NCBI GenBank assembly: GCA_945833835.1
Contig: CAMAFR010000004.1
Coordinates: 1-64,000 of the forward strand
From: an uncultured Bacteroides sp.
Lineage (GTDB): Bacteria; Bacteroidota; Bacteroidia; Bacteroidales; Bacteroidaceae
DNA: 64,000 bases
Direction of reading: 5' to 3'
Positions 17,138 through 27,305 of the stretch are shown one piece after another; positions within the stretch are counted from its first letter, which is position 1; each line of letters starts with the position of its first letter. The notes below the pieces were generated by a model. It had not been told where the DNA came from and did no database searches. It was given only the letters and a program-made list of their open reading frames with translations. The translations under genes were made by a program, and so were the position numbers.

Positions 17138-17899
17138 TTATCCCTTGTTTTTTTCGGTCTTGATTTCCTGAAGCAGGTCAGAGGCAAAGATAAAGTCGGT
17201 CAGTCGCTTGTTGGTGGCACCGAACACATCGTCTTTGGTGCCTTCCCACTCCTTGTGGCCTTTGCAAATGAACAGAATGCTGTCGCCGATACCCAACACA
17301 GAGTTCATGTCGTGGGTGTTGATGACCGTAGTCATGTTATATTCCGTCGTGATGTCATGAATCAGCTCGTCGATGACTAACGAGGTCTTCGGGTCGAGTC
17401 CGGAGTTGGGCTCATCGCAGAACAGGTATTGGGGCTGGAGGGCGATGGCACGGGCAATGGCGACACGTTTCTGCATACCGCCACTGATTTCGCCCGGATA
17501 CTTGTTTTGGGCATCAATCAGGTTGACGCGATCCAGACAGAACTGCGCACGCTTGACCCGTTCTCGGTTGGTCATGCTGGAAAACATATCGAGCGGGAAC
17601 ATCACATTCTCCAGTACAGACAGCGAGTCGAACAAGGCGGCACTCTGGAAAATCATGCCCATCTCGCGGCGGAGTGTCTTTTTCTCCTTCTTGCCCATCG
17701 TAATGAAGTTGCGGTTGTCGTACAACACCTCTCCCTCTTCGGGGGTGAGCAGTCCGACGAGGCATTTCATCAGCACCGTTTTCCCCGAACCGCTTTGGCC
17801 GATGATCAGGTTGGTCTTTCCGTTGTTGAACGTGAAGTTGATATCATCCAGCACCGTCCGGCCGTCGAATGATTTATGTAGCGATTTGATTTGTATCAT
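17138..17899 (-). CDS. mlaF: ABC transporter ATPase, MlaF-type (lipid asymmetry/MCE system)
   Basis: The cytoplasmic ATPase of a phospholipid-transport ABC system with the MlaE-type permease encoded just upstream. The 253-aa product has Walker A GQSGSGKTVLMK (about 35-46), signature ISGGMQKRV (about 138), Walker B LFCDEPNSGLDP and H-loop NTHD. The DEPNSGLDP variant and the pairing with MlaE support the Mla assignment over a generic importer. Its start overlaps the permease stop by 4 bp. The MCE substrate-binding protein (MlaD) is not in this window. It ends 9 bp from the palindromic element. Confidence 0.9.
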   Translation of the reverse strand: MIQIKSLHKSFDGRTVLDDINFTFNNGKTNLIIGQSGSGKTVLMKCLVGLLTPEEGEVLYDNRNFITMGKKEKKTLRREMGMIFQSAALFDSLSVLENVMFPLDMFSSMTNRERVKRAQFCLDRVNLIDAQNKYPGEISGGMQKRVAIARAIALQPQYLFCDEPNSGLDPKTSLVIDELIHDITTEYNMTTVINTHDMNSVLGIGDSILFICKGHKEWEGTKDDVFGATNKRLTDFIFASDLLQEIKTEKNKG

Positions 17900-18660
17900 C
17901 CCATTAACAGTTGAGTGAGTATTAAGTCGGAAAACAGAATCAGCACACTGCTGCTGACCACCGAGTCAGTGCTGGCCTTGCCGACGGCGATGGAGCCGCC
18001 TTCTACCGTGTAGCCGAAGTAGGCCGACACGCTGGCAATGATGAAGGCAAAGAACAGCGACTTGATGAAGCCGCACCAGATGTACCATTCCACAAAGTTG
18101 TATTGCAGGCCGTATTCCAGGTCGGAGGCAGTCATGACACCTCCTATCCAGGCCGTGCAGAAGGCACCGAAGATGCCGGCACCGATACTGAACACCACGA
18201 GCAGCGGAATCATGGTCATCAGTCCCAGAATCTTGGGCAGGATGAGGTAGGCGGCCGAGTTGACCCCCATGATGTCGAGGGCGTCAATCTGCTGGGTGAC
18301 ACGCATCGTGCCGATTTCGGAGGCGATGTTCGAGCCTACTTTTCCTGCCAGGATGAGACACATGATGGAGGAGGAGAACTCGAGCAGCATAATCTCGCGG
18401 GTGGTATAGCCTACCACCATGCGGGGCATCCACGGGCTTTGGATGTTCAGCTTGATCTGGATGCAGATGACGGCACCGATGAAGAACGAAATCAGCAGGA
18501 CGATGCCGATGGAATCGTAGCCCAGCTTGACCATCTCGCTGACGTATTGCTTGAAATACATCCGGAAACGTTCGGGGCGTGACAGCACTTTCGCCATCAA
18601 GAGCAGGTAGGCTCCGAATTTGGCTATGGGTCTGAATAGAAATGCAATCGGTTTGAACAT
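17896..18660 (-). CDS. mlaE: MlaE-type ABC transporter permease
   Basis: A 254-aa inner-membrane permease of the MlaE/YrbE family with about five to six hydrophobic segments and the family core IMCLILAGKVGSNIASEIGT followed by VTQQIDALDIMGVN. It moves phospholipids between inner and outer membrane together with MlaF and an MCE protein. The start at 18660 (MFKPIAFLF) is chosen because the longer open frame upstream runs antisense through lptB and lies before the -7 box at 18684-18691. Confidence 0.92.
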   Translation of the reverse strand: MFKPIAFLFRPIAKFGAYLLLMAKVLSRPERFRMYFKQYVSEMVKLGYDSIGIVLLISFFIGAVICIQIKLNIQSPWMPRMVVGYTTREIMLLEFSSSIMCLILAGKVGSNIASEIGTMRVTQQIDALDIMGVNSAAYLILPKILGLMTMIPLLVVFSIGAGIFGAFCTAWIGGVMTASDLEYGLQYNFVEWYIWCGFIKSLFFAFIIASVSAYFGYTVEGGSIAVGKASTDSVVSSSVLILFSDLILTQLLMG

Positions 18661-18683
18661 AAGGATAATCCGTAAAGTTGTCT

Positions 18684-18691
18684 GCAAAAAT
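18684..18691 (-). promoter_or_regulatory. -7 element for mlaEF
   Basis: TATTTTTG on the minus strand lies 24 bp before the mlaE start and fits TAnnTTTG. It is divergent from the lptB promoter, with the two boxes 76 bp apart. Confidence 0.55.
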
Positions 18692-18767
18692 ACAGCTTTT
18701 TGAGTAGAAACCACTAAAAAGGCGGAATGAAAATGAGGCGGTCGGCCACTCAACCCAAGATTTTTAC

Positions 18768-18775
18768 TACTTTTG
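18768..18775 (+). promoter_or_regulatory. -7 element for lptB
   Basis: TACTTTTG matches TAnnTTTG and lies 32 bp before the lptB ATG. The -33 region is weak. Confidence 0.6.
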
Positions 18776-18807
18776 CGGCAAATTTGATTTTTCAGTAGAG
18801 GAGCAGC

Positions 18808-19638
18808 ATGATGGCAGAACAGGATATTCAGCAGAACGTGGCGCCGTTGGCAGAACCCGCCGACGGACGGATGGTGTTGCGCACCGAGAATTTGGTGAAG
18901 AAGTACGGCAAGCGTACGGTGGTCAGCCATGTCTCGTTCGATGTGAAGCAGGGAGAGATTGTCGGTCTGTTGGGACCCAACGGGGCCGGCAAGACCACCT
19001 CTTTTTATATGACCACCGGACTGATTGTGCCTAACGAGGGACATATTTATCTGAACGACCTGGACATTACGGAATATCCGGTGTACAAGCGGGCGCAGCA
19101 TGGCATCGGCTATCTGGCGCAGGAGGCTTCGGTCTTCCGCAAGATGAGTGTGGAGGACAACATTGCGTCGGTGTTGGAGCTGACGGACAAGAGTCCGGAA
19201 TACCAGCGGGAGAAACTGGAGAGCCTGATTGCGGAGTTCCGCCTGCAAAAGGTGCGCAAGAATCTTGGCGACCAGCTGTCGGGGGGCGAACGCCGTCGTA
19301 CGGAGATAGCCCGCTGTCTGGCCATTGACCCGAAGTTCATCATGCTCGACGAGCCTTTTGCCGGGGTGGACCCTATTGCGGTGGAAGACATCCAGCACAT
19401 TGTGTGGAAACTGAAGGACAAGAACATCGGTATCCTCATTACAGACCACAATGCCTTGGAGACATTGAGGCTGACCGACCGGGCCTATCTGCTGTTCGAG
19501 GGCCGCATCCTGTTTCAGGGCACGCCCGAGGAACTGGCGGAGAATCCGGTAGTGCGTGAGAAATACCTCGGTACGAACTTCGTGCTGCGCAGGAAGGATT
19601 TCCAACTCGAAGAGGCACGGCGCCAGGCAGCGGAATAA
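18808..19638 (+). CDS. lptB: LPS export ABC transporter ATP-binding protein LptB
   Basis: ATPase of the LptB2FG machine that extracts lipopolysaccharide from the inner membrane. The 276-aa product has Walker A GPNGAGKTTSFY (about 54), Q-loop region IGYLAQEASVFRKMSVEDN, signature LSGGERRRTEIAR, Walker B FIMLDEPFAGVDP and switch TDHN. These match LptB closely. It has an N-terminal extension of about 20 residues and a C-terminal tail of about 35 residues beyond E. coli LptB. It stands alone; its partners LptF/G are elsewhere. The OstA-like gene at 31-32.7 kb belongs to the same pathway. Confidence 0.95.
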   Translation: MMAEQDIQQNVAPLAEPADGRMVLRTENLVKKYGKRTVVSHVSFDVKQGEIVGLLGPNGAGKTTSFYMTTGLIVPNEGHIYLNDLDITEYPVYKRAQHGIGYLAQEASVFRKMSVEDNIASVLELTDKSPEYQREKLESLIAEFRLQKVRKNLGDQLSGGERRRTEIARCLAIDPKFIMLDEPFAGVDPIAVEDIQHIVWKLKDKNIGILITDHNALETLRLTDRAYLLFEGRILFQGTPEELAENPVVREKYLGTNFVLRRKDFQLEEARRQAAE

Positions 19639-19658
19639 GTCTTTTTTTTCTCTTACAG

Positions 19659-19690
19659 TTTGGTAGTTGTGATAAGAAACACTATTTTTG
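19659..19690 (+). promoter_or_regulatory. Promoter of tig
   Basis: TTTG (19659-19662), a 20-base spacer and TATTTTTG (19683-19690) make a canonical Bacteroides promoter, 52 bp before the trigger-factor ATG. Confidence 0.85.
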
Positions 19691-19742
19691 CACACCCTTT
19701 ACCAAGATAAAATATAGTAATCATTAAATAATAAAGCTGGAA

Positions 19743-21092
19743 ATGAATATTTCATTGCAAAACGTAAACAATGTAAGCGCAGTGCTTACAGTTCAGATTG
19801 AAAAAGCGGATTATCAGGAAAAAGTAGAGAAAGCCCTTAAGACCGTCCGTCAGCGTGTCAATATGCCGGGCTTCCGTAAAGGAATGGTTCCGATGAGCTT
19901 AGTCAAGAAGCAGTTCGGGACTTCTGTCATGATTGAGGAGATTGACAAGCTGATGCAGGAAAAGGTGAATGCCTACATCAAGGACAACCAGGTGGACATG
20001 TTGGGCGCACCGCTGCCGAAAGAGAACAACGCCAACTTCGCAGCCGACGAGAACTTTGAGTTCAGCTTCGACATTGCCCTGGCTCCCCAGTTCAATGTGG
20101 AACTCTCCAACAACGATACAGTGGACTACTATGACATCGACGTGACCGACGAAATGGTAGAGCAGCAGGTCAATATGTACAGACAACGCAACGGCAAGTA
20201 TGAGAAGGTGGAAGACTACCAGGACAAGGATATGCTGAAGGGTCTGTTGGCCGAACTCGATGAGAACGGCAATACGAAAGAAGAGGGTATGCAGGTGGAA
20301 GGTGCCGTCATGATGCCTGCCTATATGAAGAACGACGAGCAGAAAGCCATCTTCAACGGTGCCAAGACCAACACCGTGCTGGTGTTCAATCCTTCTGTTG
20401 CGTTTGACAACAACGAGGCGGAACTGGCCTCCTTGCTGAAAATCAAGAAGGAAGAAGTGGCCGGCTACAAGGGCAACTTCAGCTTCCAGATTGAGGAAAT
20501 CACCCGCATGGTTCCGGGCGACCTGAACCAGGAATTGTTCGACCAGGTGCTGGGCGCTGACGTGGCCCACAACGAGGACGAGTTCCGTGCCAAGGTGAGA
20601 GAAAGCATTGCCAGCCAGTTTGTGGCCGACAGCGACTACAAGTTCCTGGTAGACCTGCGTAACTATGTGATGGGCAAGATTGGCAAGCTGGAATTTGCCG
20701 ACGACCTGATGAAACGCATCATGCTGGAGAACAACAAGGAAAAGGGCGAGGAATTCGTGACCAAGAACTATGACAAGAGCATCGAGGAGCTGACCTGGCA
20801 CCTGATTAAGGAGAAACTGGTCAAGGCCAACGACATCAAGGTGGAAGACAAGGACATCACTGCCATGGCGAAGGAAACGACCCGTGCCCAGTTTGCCCAG
20901 TATGGCATGATTAACGTTCCCGACGAATTGCTGGAAAACTATTCGAAGGAAATGCTGAAGAAGTCTGAAAGCGTTGAGGCATTGCTGAACCGTGTGGTGG
21001 AAGCCAAGCTCTCGCAGGCACTCAAGGGCCAGGTGAACCTGAACCACAAGCCTATCTCAGCCGAAGACTTCAACAAGATGTTTCAGGAGTAA
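19743..21092 (+). CDS. tig: Trigger factor
   Basis: A ribosome-bound chaperone that shields nascent chains at the exit tunnel. The 449-aa product has the N-terminal ribosome-binding domain with the signature GFRKGMVPMSLVKKQFG (about 44-60), a middle region of PPIase-like placement that is poorly conserved in Bacteroidetes, and the long helical C-terminal arm. Clustering with clpP and clpX downstream is the usual order in bacteria. It has its own canonical promoter; a structured leader then separates it from clpP. Confidence 0.95.
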   Translation: MNISLQNVNNVSAVLTVQIEKADYQEKVEKALKTVRQRVNMPGFRKGMVPMSLVKKQFGTSVMIEEIDKLMQEKVNAYIKDNQVDMLGAPLPKENNANFAADENFEFSFDIALAPQFNVELSNNDTVDYYDIDVTDEMVEQQVNMYRQRNGKYEKVEDYQDKDMLKGLLAELDENGNTKEEGMQVEGAVMMPAYMKNDEQKAIFNGAKTNTVLVFNPSVAFDNNEAELASLLKIKKEEVAGYKGNFSFQIEEITRMVPGDLNQELFDQVLGADVAHNEDEFRAKVRESIASQFVADSDYKFLVDLRNYVMGKIGKLEFADDLMKRIMLENNKEKGEEFVTKNYDKSIEELTWHLIKEKLVKANDIKVEDKDITAMAKETTRAQFAQYGMINVPDELLENYSKEMLKKSESVEALLNRVVEAKLSQALKGQVNLNHKPISAEDFNKMFQE

Positions 21093-21134
21093 TCCGCACC
21101 TCCGGCAAGGCGGTGAATACTAAAACTTGCTAAA

Positions 21135-21223
21135 AGAAAAGGCTTTCGACTCAACTCTTCCTCCTTTGGACGGTTTTTTGTAGCTTTGTCCGTGTTGAGA
21201 AAGAAGGGTCGGAAGCCTTTTCT
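21135..21223. repeat. Long imperfect inverted repeat enclosing the clpP promoter
   Basis: AGAAAAGGCTTTCGAC (21135-21150) is inverted with one mismatch at 21208-21223. The pairing continues with CTCAAC/GTTGAG (21150-21155, 21194-21199) and GGAC/GTCC (21168-21171, 21188-21191). The clpP -7 box lies near the tip. In read-through RNA from tig it could fold into a stem ending in CCTTTTCT, so it may act as a weak terminator or attenuator. Confidence 0.6.
21181..21188 (+). promoter_or_regulatory. -7 element for clpP
   Basis: TAGCTTTG matches TAnnTTTG and lies 69 bp before the clpP ATG, inside a large inverted repeat. No ideal -33 box is seen. Confidence 0.55.
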
Positions 21224-21256
21224 GAATTTTTATAGGTATTAAAATATTATAGAACA

Positions 21257-21928
21257 ATGGAAGATTTTAGAAAATATGCGACGAAGCATTTGGGGATGAG
21301 CAGCATGGTGCTCGACGATGTCATCAAGTCACAGTCGGGCTATCTGAATCCCTATATCCTGGAAGAGCGCCAGCTGAACGTCACCCAGCTGGACGTGTTC
21401 TCCCGCCTGATGATGGACCGTATCATTTTCTTGGGTACGGAGATCAACGACTACACGGCCAATACATTGCAGGCCCAGTTGCTGTATCTGGACTCGGTCG
21501 ATTCGGGCAAGGATATCTCTATCTACATCAATTCGCCGGGCGGATCGGTGTATGCCGGGCTGGGCATCTACGACACGATGCAGTTCATCAGCAGCGATGT
21601 AGCCACCATCTGTACCGGTATGGCGGCTTCTATGGCAGCCGTGCTGCTGGTAGCCGGACACGAAGGCAAACGCTCGGCCCTGACCCACTCGCGCGTGATG
21701 ATTCACCAGCCGATGGGAGGTGCCCAGGGACAGGCCTCGGACATCGAAATCACGGCCCGCGAAATCCAGAAGCTGAAGAAAGAGCTCTACACCATCATTG
21801 CCGAACACTCGCATACCGACTTCGACAAGGTGTGGGCGGATTCCGACCGCGACTATTGGATGACGGCACAAGAGGCGAAAGACTATGGCATGATTGACGA
21901 AGTGCTTTCGCGCAAACCGAATGTTTAA
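21257..21928 (+). CDS. clpP: ATP-dependent Clp protease proteolytic subunit ClpP
   Basis: The serine-protease chamber of ClpXP, which degrades unfolded and tagged cytoplasmic proteins. The 223-aa product carries catalytic Ser125 in [11 protein letters not shown], His150 in SRVMIHQP and a likely catalytic Asp199 in [24 protein letters not shown] is the classical ClpP motif. Length is about 20-25 residues above E. coli mature ClpP because of the N-terminal segment. clpX follows 21 bp downstream, forming the usual operon. Confidence 0.96.
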   Translation: MEDFRKYATKHLGMSSMVLDDVIKSQSGYLNPYILEERQLNVTQLDVFSRLMMDRIIFLGTEINDYTANTLQAQLLYLDSVDSGKDISIYINSPGGSVYAGLGIYDTMQFISSDVATICTGMAASMAAVLLVAGHEGKRSALTHSRVMIHQPMGGAQGQASDIEITAREIQKLKKELYTIIAEHSHTDFDKVWADSDRDYWMTAQEAKDYGMIDEVLSRKPNV

Positions 21929-21949
21929 CCCAAATAGAGGAATGTAGTT

Positions 21950-23191
21950 TTGGACGAAATCAAGAGAAACAAGCGGCGTAGTTGCAGCTTTTGCGGACGG
22001 CCCGAAAGTGAAGTGGGCTTTCTCGTGACAGGTGTCAATGCGAATATCTGTGAGAATTGTGCCGAGCAGGCACATTCCATCATAGTGGAAGCGCAACGGA
22101 TACGGAAGGGAACCCCCAAACTGAAAAAGTCCGACCTGCCCAAACCGGCGCAGATCAAGTCTTTCCTGGACGAGTATGTGATTGGTCAGGACGATGCCAA
22201 ACGCTATCTTTCGGTAGCGGTGTACAACCACTACAAGCGTCTGATCCAGCCCGAAGACGATCAGAATGTGGAGATTGAGAAATCGAACATCATCATGGTG
22301 GGCAGTACCGGTACCGGCAAGACGTTGCTGGCACGTACCATTGCCAAGATGCTGAGTGTGCCTTTCACGATTGTCGACGCAACGGTGCTGACCGAGGCCG
22401 GCTATGTAGGTGAGGACATTGAGAGCATTTTGACCCGTCTGTTGCAGGCCGCCGACTACAATGTGGAGCAGGCCGAAAAGGGCATAGTCTTTATTGATGA
22501 AATCGACAAGATTGCCCGCAAGGGCGACAATCCCTCCATCACTCGTGATGTGAGCGGGGAAGGGGTGCAGCAGGGACTGCTCAAGTTGTTGGAGGGTTCG
22601 GTGGTCAATGTGCCTCCCCAAGGTGGACGCAAGCATCCCGAACAGAAAATGATTCCGGTCAACACGAAGAATATCCTCTTCATCTGTGGCGGGGCGTTCG
22701 ACGGCATCGAACGGAAGATTGCCCAGCGGTTGAATACGAACGTGGTGGGATACAGCGCCGCCAAGGAGGCGGTGAAGATAGACCGTTCCAACCTGATGCA
22801 GTACATTTCCCCGCAAGACTTGAAGTCCTTCGGACTGATTCCCGAAATCATCGGCCGGTTGCCGATTCTGACTTATTTGAATCCGCTGGACCGGACGGCG
22901 TTGCGCAATATCCTGACGGAGCCCCGCAACTCCATCATCAAGCAATATGTCAAGCTGTTTGAGATGGATCAAGTCAAGCTGACGTTCGAAGCCGAGGTGT
23001 TCGAGTATATTGTGGACAAGGCCATCGAGTACAAACTGGGGGCCCGCGGGTTGCGTTCCATCGTAGAGACCATCATGATGGATGTCATGTTCGAACTGCC
23101 TTCACAAAAGGTGGAGTCGTATGAAGTGACACTCGATTATGCCCAGAAACAAATGGGAAAGGTCAATTTGTCCCGTCTGCAAATGGCATGA
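21950..23191 (+). CDS. clpX: ATP-dependent Clp protease ATP-binding subunit ClpX
   Basis: An AAA+ unfoldase that feeds ClpP. The 413-aa product has an N-terminal zinc domain (two CxxC pairs, CSFCGR and CENC, about 12-37), Walker A GSTGTGKTLLA, pore loop GYVGED, Walker B VFIDEIDKIAR, and the sensor-2 region LGARGLRSIVE. The start appears to be TTG at 21950: the frame has no ATG before the zinc domain and AGAGGA lies about 10 bases upstream. An ATG at 21942 is followed at once by a stop. It is translated from the clpP transcript. Confidence 0.95.
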   Translation: MDEIKRNKRRSCSFCGRPESEVGFLVTGVNANICENCAEQAHSIIVEAQRIRKGTPKLKKSDLPKPAQIKSFLDEYVIGQDDAKRYLSVAVYNHYKRLIQPEDDQNVEIEKSNIIMVGSTGTGKTLLARTIAKMLSVPFTIVDATVLTEAGYVGEDIESILTRLLQAADYNVEQAEKGIVFIDEIDKIARKGDNPSITRDVSGEGVQQGLLKLLEGSVVNVPPQGGRKHPEQKMIPVNTKNILFICGGAFDGIERKIAQRLNTNVVGYSAAKEAVKIDRSNLMQYISPQDLKSFGLIPEIIGRLPILTYLNPLDRTALRNILTEPRNSIIKQYVKLFEMDQVKLTFEAEVFEYIVDKAIEYKLGARGLRSIVETIMMDVMFELPSQKVESYEVTLDYAQKQMGKVNLSRLQMA

Positions 23192-23246
23192 CCGGAGTGA
23201 GAGTGAAGAAAAAAACACATTTTCGGTAAAATAATCGTCAAAATAG

Positions 23247-23278
23247 TTGTGTAATATCGAAAGTTGTTTATAACTTTG
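23247..23278 (+). promoter_or_regulatory. Promoter of recQ
   Basis: TTG (23247-23249), a 21-base spacer and TAACTTTG (23271-23278) match the Bacteroides consensus, about 47-53 bp before the start codon. Confidence 0.8.
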
Positions 23279-23324
23279 TTACTTAGAGAGAACAAATCTT
23301 TACTAAGAAATCACTTAAATTTGG

Positions 23325-25514
23325 ATGACAATGACGGAAAACATCAATCTGACGGAAGAGCTGAAGAAGTATTTCGGCTTCGACACCTTTAAAGGAAATC
23401 AGGAAGCGATTATACGGAACCTGTTGGCTGGCAGGGATACATTTGTGTTAATGCCTACCGGAGGAGGAAAGTCTTTGTGCTATCAGCTGCCGTCTTTATT
23501 GATGGAAGGGACGGCCATTGTCATCTCACCGCTGATTGCCCTGATGAAGAATCAGGTGGATGCCATGCGGAATTTCAGTGAGGAAGACGGCGTAGCCCAT
23601 TTCATCAATTCTTCGTTGTCCAAATCGGCCATCGAACAGGTGAAGTCCGACATCGTGAGCGGGAAGACCAAATTGCTGTATGTAGCTCCCGAGTCACTCA
23701 CCAAAGAAGAGAATGTGGATTTTCTGCGTCATGTGAAGATTTCGTTCTATGCGATAGATGAAGCGCATTGTATTTCCGAATGGGGGCACGACTTCCGTCC
23801 CGAGTACCGTCGCATCCGTCCTATCATCAATGAAATAGGAACGGCTCCGGTGATTGCGTTGACGGCTACGGCCACTTCGAAAGTGAAGCAGGACATCCAA
23901 AAGAACCTGGGCATGACGGAGGCTGTCGAATTCAAATCATCGTTCAACCGGGCGAACCTGTATTACGAGGTGCGCTCGAAAACGAACGCAGTGGACAAGG
24001 ACATCATCAAGTTCATCAAGCAGAACGGTGAGAAGTCGGGCATTATCTACTGTCTGAGTCGGAAGAAGGTGGAGGAACTGGCCGAAATCCTTCAGGCCAA
24101 CGGCATCAAGGCACGGCCCTATCACGCCGGTATGGATGCGGCCACCCGCAATGCCAATCAAGATGCTTTCCTCAAGGAGGACATTGAGGTCATTGTGGCG
24201 ACCATCGCGTTTGGCATGGGCATTGACAAGCCCGATGTGCGTTTTGTCATCCATTATGACGTGCCCAAGAGTCTGGAAGGCTACTATCAGGAGACCGGGC
24301 GTGCCGGACGTGACGGTGGCGAAGGACAGTGCGTGATGTTCTATTCGAACAAGGACGTGCAGAAGCTGGACAAGTTCATGCAGGGCAAACCGCTCTCGGA
24401 ACAGGAGATAGGCAAGCAGTTGCTGCTGGAGACGGTGGCATACGCCGAATCCTCTGTCTGCCGCCGGAAGATATTATTGCACTATTTTGATGAAGAATAT
24501 ACCGATGACAATTGTGGAAACTGTGATAACTGTTTAAATCCTAAAAAACAAGTGGAGGCTCAGGACTCATTATGTGCGGTGATCGAAGCGATTATCGCGG
24601 TAAAAGAAAACTTTAAGCAAGATTATATCATTGATATCCTTCTCGGTAAGGAGACATCCGAGGTGTTGGACCATAAACACGAGGATTTGGAAGTGTTCGG
24701 GTCCGGGCAGGGTGATGACGAACGTTGGTGGAATGCTGTGATTCGTCAGGCACTGATTGCCGGCTACTTGACAAAGGACGTGGACAACTACGGCCTGCTG
24801 AAAGTGACTGCCGACGGGCGTAAGTTCCTGAAAAAGCCCTCTTCTTTCAAAATTGTGGAAGACAATGAGTTCGATGATGAGGAAGTGGAAGACATGCCGA
24901 TGCGGAGCGGCGCTTCGTGTGCCGTGGATCCGGGACTGTTCTCGATGCTGAAAGACCTGCGTAAGAAAATGTCGAAGAAGCTGGATGTCCCGCCGTACGT
25001 CATCTTCCAGGATCCCTCACTGGAGGCCATGGCGACCATCTATCCGGTGACGCTGGAAGAGCTTCAGAACATTCCGGGCGTGGGGGCCGGCAAGGCCAAA
25101 CGCTACGGCAAGGAATTTTGTGAACTCATCAAGAAGCATTGTGAGGAGAATGAAATAGACCGCCCGGAAGATATGCGGGTGCGTACGGTGGCCAACAAAT
25201 CGAAACTGAAGGTCTCCATCATCCAAAGCATCGACCGCAAGGTGGCGCTCGACGATATCGCCAACGCCAAAGGCATCGACTTCCAGGAGCTGCTGGACGA
25301 GATAGAGGCGATTGTCTATTCAGGGACGAAGCTGAACATTGACTATTTCTTGGATGAAATCATGGATGAGGACCACATGCAGGACATTTATGACTATTTC
25401 AAGGAATCTACGACGGATAAGATAGACGATGCCATGGACGAGCTGGGCTCGGACTATACCGAAGAGGAAATCCGGCTGGTACGCATCAAGTTCATTTCTG
25501 AAATGGCGAACTGA
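23325..25514 (+). CDS. recQ: ATP-dependent DNA helicase RecQ
   Basis: A 3'-5' superfamily 2 helicase for recombination and fork repair. The 729-aa product contains motif I PTGGGKSLCYQLP (about 45-57), motif II DEAHCISEWGHDFRPEY, motif III ALTATAT, motif VI QETGRAGRDG, the RQC zinc cysteines (CRRKILLHYF, then CGNCDNC) and an HRDC domain (about 525-605). A C-terminal segment of about 100 residues after the HRDC domain makes it longer than E. coli RecQ (about 610), as is usual in Bacteroidetes. The start may be 23325 or 23331. A strong terminator follows. Confidence 0.96.
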   Translation: MTMTENINLTEELKKYFGFDTFKGNQEAIIRNLLAGRDTFVLMPTGGGKSLCYQLPSLLMEGTAIVISPLIALMKNQVDAMRNFSEEDGVAHFINSSLSKSAIEQVKSDIVSGKTKLLYVAPESLTKEENVDFLRHVKISFYAIDEAHCISEWGHDFRPEYRRIRPIINEIGTAPVIALTATATSKVKQDIQKNLGMTEAVEFKSSFNRANLYYEVRSKTNAVDKDIIKFIKQNGEKSGIIYCLSRKKVEELAEILQANGIKARPYHAGMDAATRNANQDAFLKEDIEVIVATIAFGMGIDKPDVRFVIHYDVPKSLEGYYQETGRAGRDGGEGQCVMFYSNKDVQKLDKFMQGKPLSEQEIGKQLLLETVAYAESSVCRRKILLHYFDEEYTDDNCGNCDNCLNPKKQVEAQDSLCAVIEAIIAVKENFKQDYIIDILLGKETSEVLDHKHEDLEVFGSGQGDDERWWNAVIRQALIAGYLTKDVDNYGLLKVTADGRKFLKKPSSFKIVEDNEFDDEEVEDMPMRSGASCAVDPGLFSMLKDLRKKMSKKLDVPPYVIFQDPSLEAMATIYPVTLEELQNIPGVGAGKAKRYGKEFCELIKKHCEENEIDRPEDMRVRTVANKSKLKVSIIQSIDRKVALDDIANAKGIDFQELLDEIEAIVYSGTKLNIDYFLDEIMDEDHMQDIYDYFKESTTDKIDDAMDELGSDYTEEEIRLVRIKFISEMAN

Positions 25515-25542
25515 TACCAGGACCACACGGGTATCGAACGGA

Positions 25543-25609
25543 CAAAAAGCCGTAAGGGTGACGGCCGTCGGCAGACGGTAGGAGGCTCCTTTACGGCTTT
25601 TTGTTTTTT
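25543..25609 (+). terminator. Rho-independent terminator of recQ
   Basis: CAAAAAGCCGTAAGG (25543-25557) pairs with CCTTTACGGCTTTTTG (25588-25603) around a GC-rich loop that itself can fold. A T-run ends at 25610. Confidence 0.85.
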
Positions 25610-25657
25610 TTGGAAAAAATATGATTGGGGCGTTTCTCTTATTCCGGGAAATTTGCG

Positions 25658-25665
25658 TAAATTTG
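25658..25665 (+). promoter_or_regulatory. -7 element for guaB
   Basis: TAAATTTG fits TAnnTTTG, 29 bp before the ATG. The -33 match is poor. Confidence 0.55.
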
Positions 25666-25675
25666 CACGCAATAA

Positions 25676-27169
<1,494 letters not shown>

Positions 27170-27218
27170 CTGTCCGTAGGAACCATCGGAGTGACATCCT
27201 ATCATTTGAAACAAATAA

Positions 27219-27281
27219 AGGTCATGCAGGCTGCACGGATTTCTTTGTGTGAATCGGTGGGTCTGCATGACCTGTTTTTTT
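27219..27281 (+). terminator. Rho-independent terminator of guaB
   Basis: AGGTCATGCAG (27219-27229) and CTGCATGACCT (27263-27273) pair perfectly over 11 bp and are followed by G and seven T. It ends 24 bp before the next gene's start. Confidence 0.9.
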
Positions 27282-27305
27282 CCCTCTTTTTTAGTGGCGT
27301 CAAGC

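Noticed and set aside
18661..19695. N-terminal 345-codon extension of the mlaE reading frame
   Set aside because: It runs antisense through lptB, and family alignment and the -7 box at 18684-18691 place the true start at 18660.
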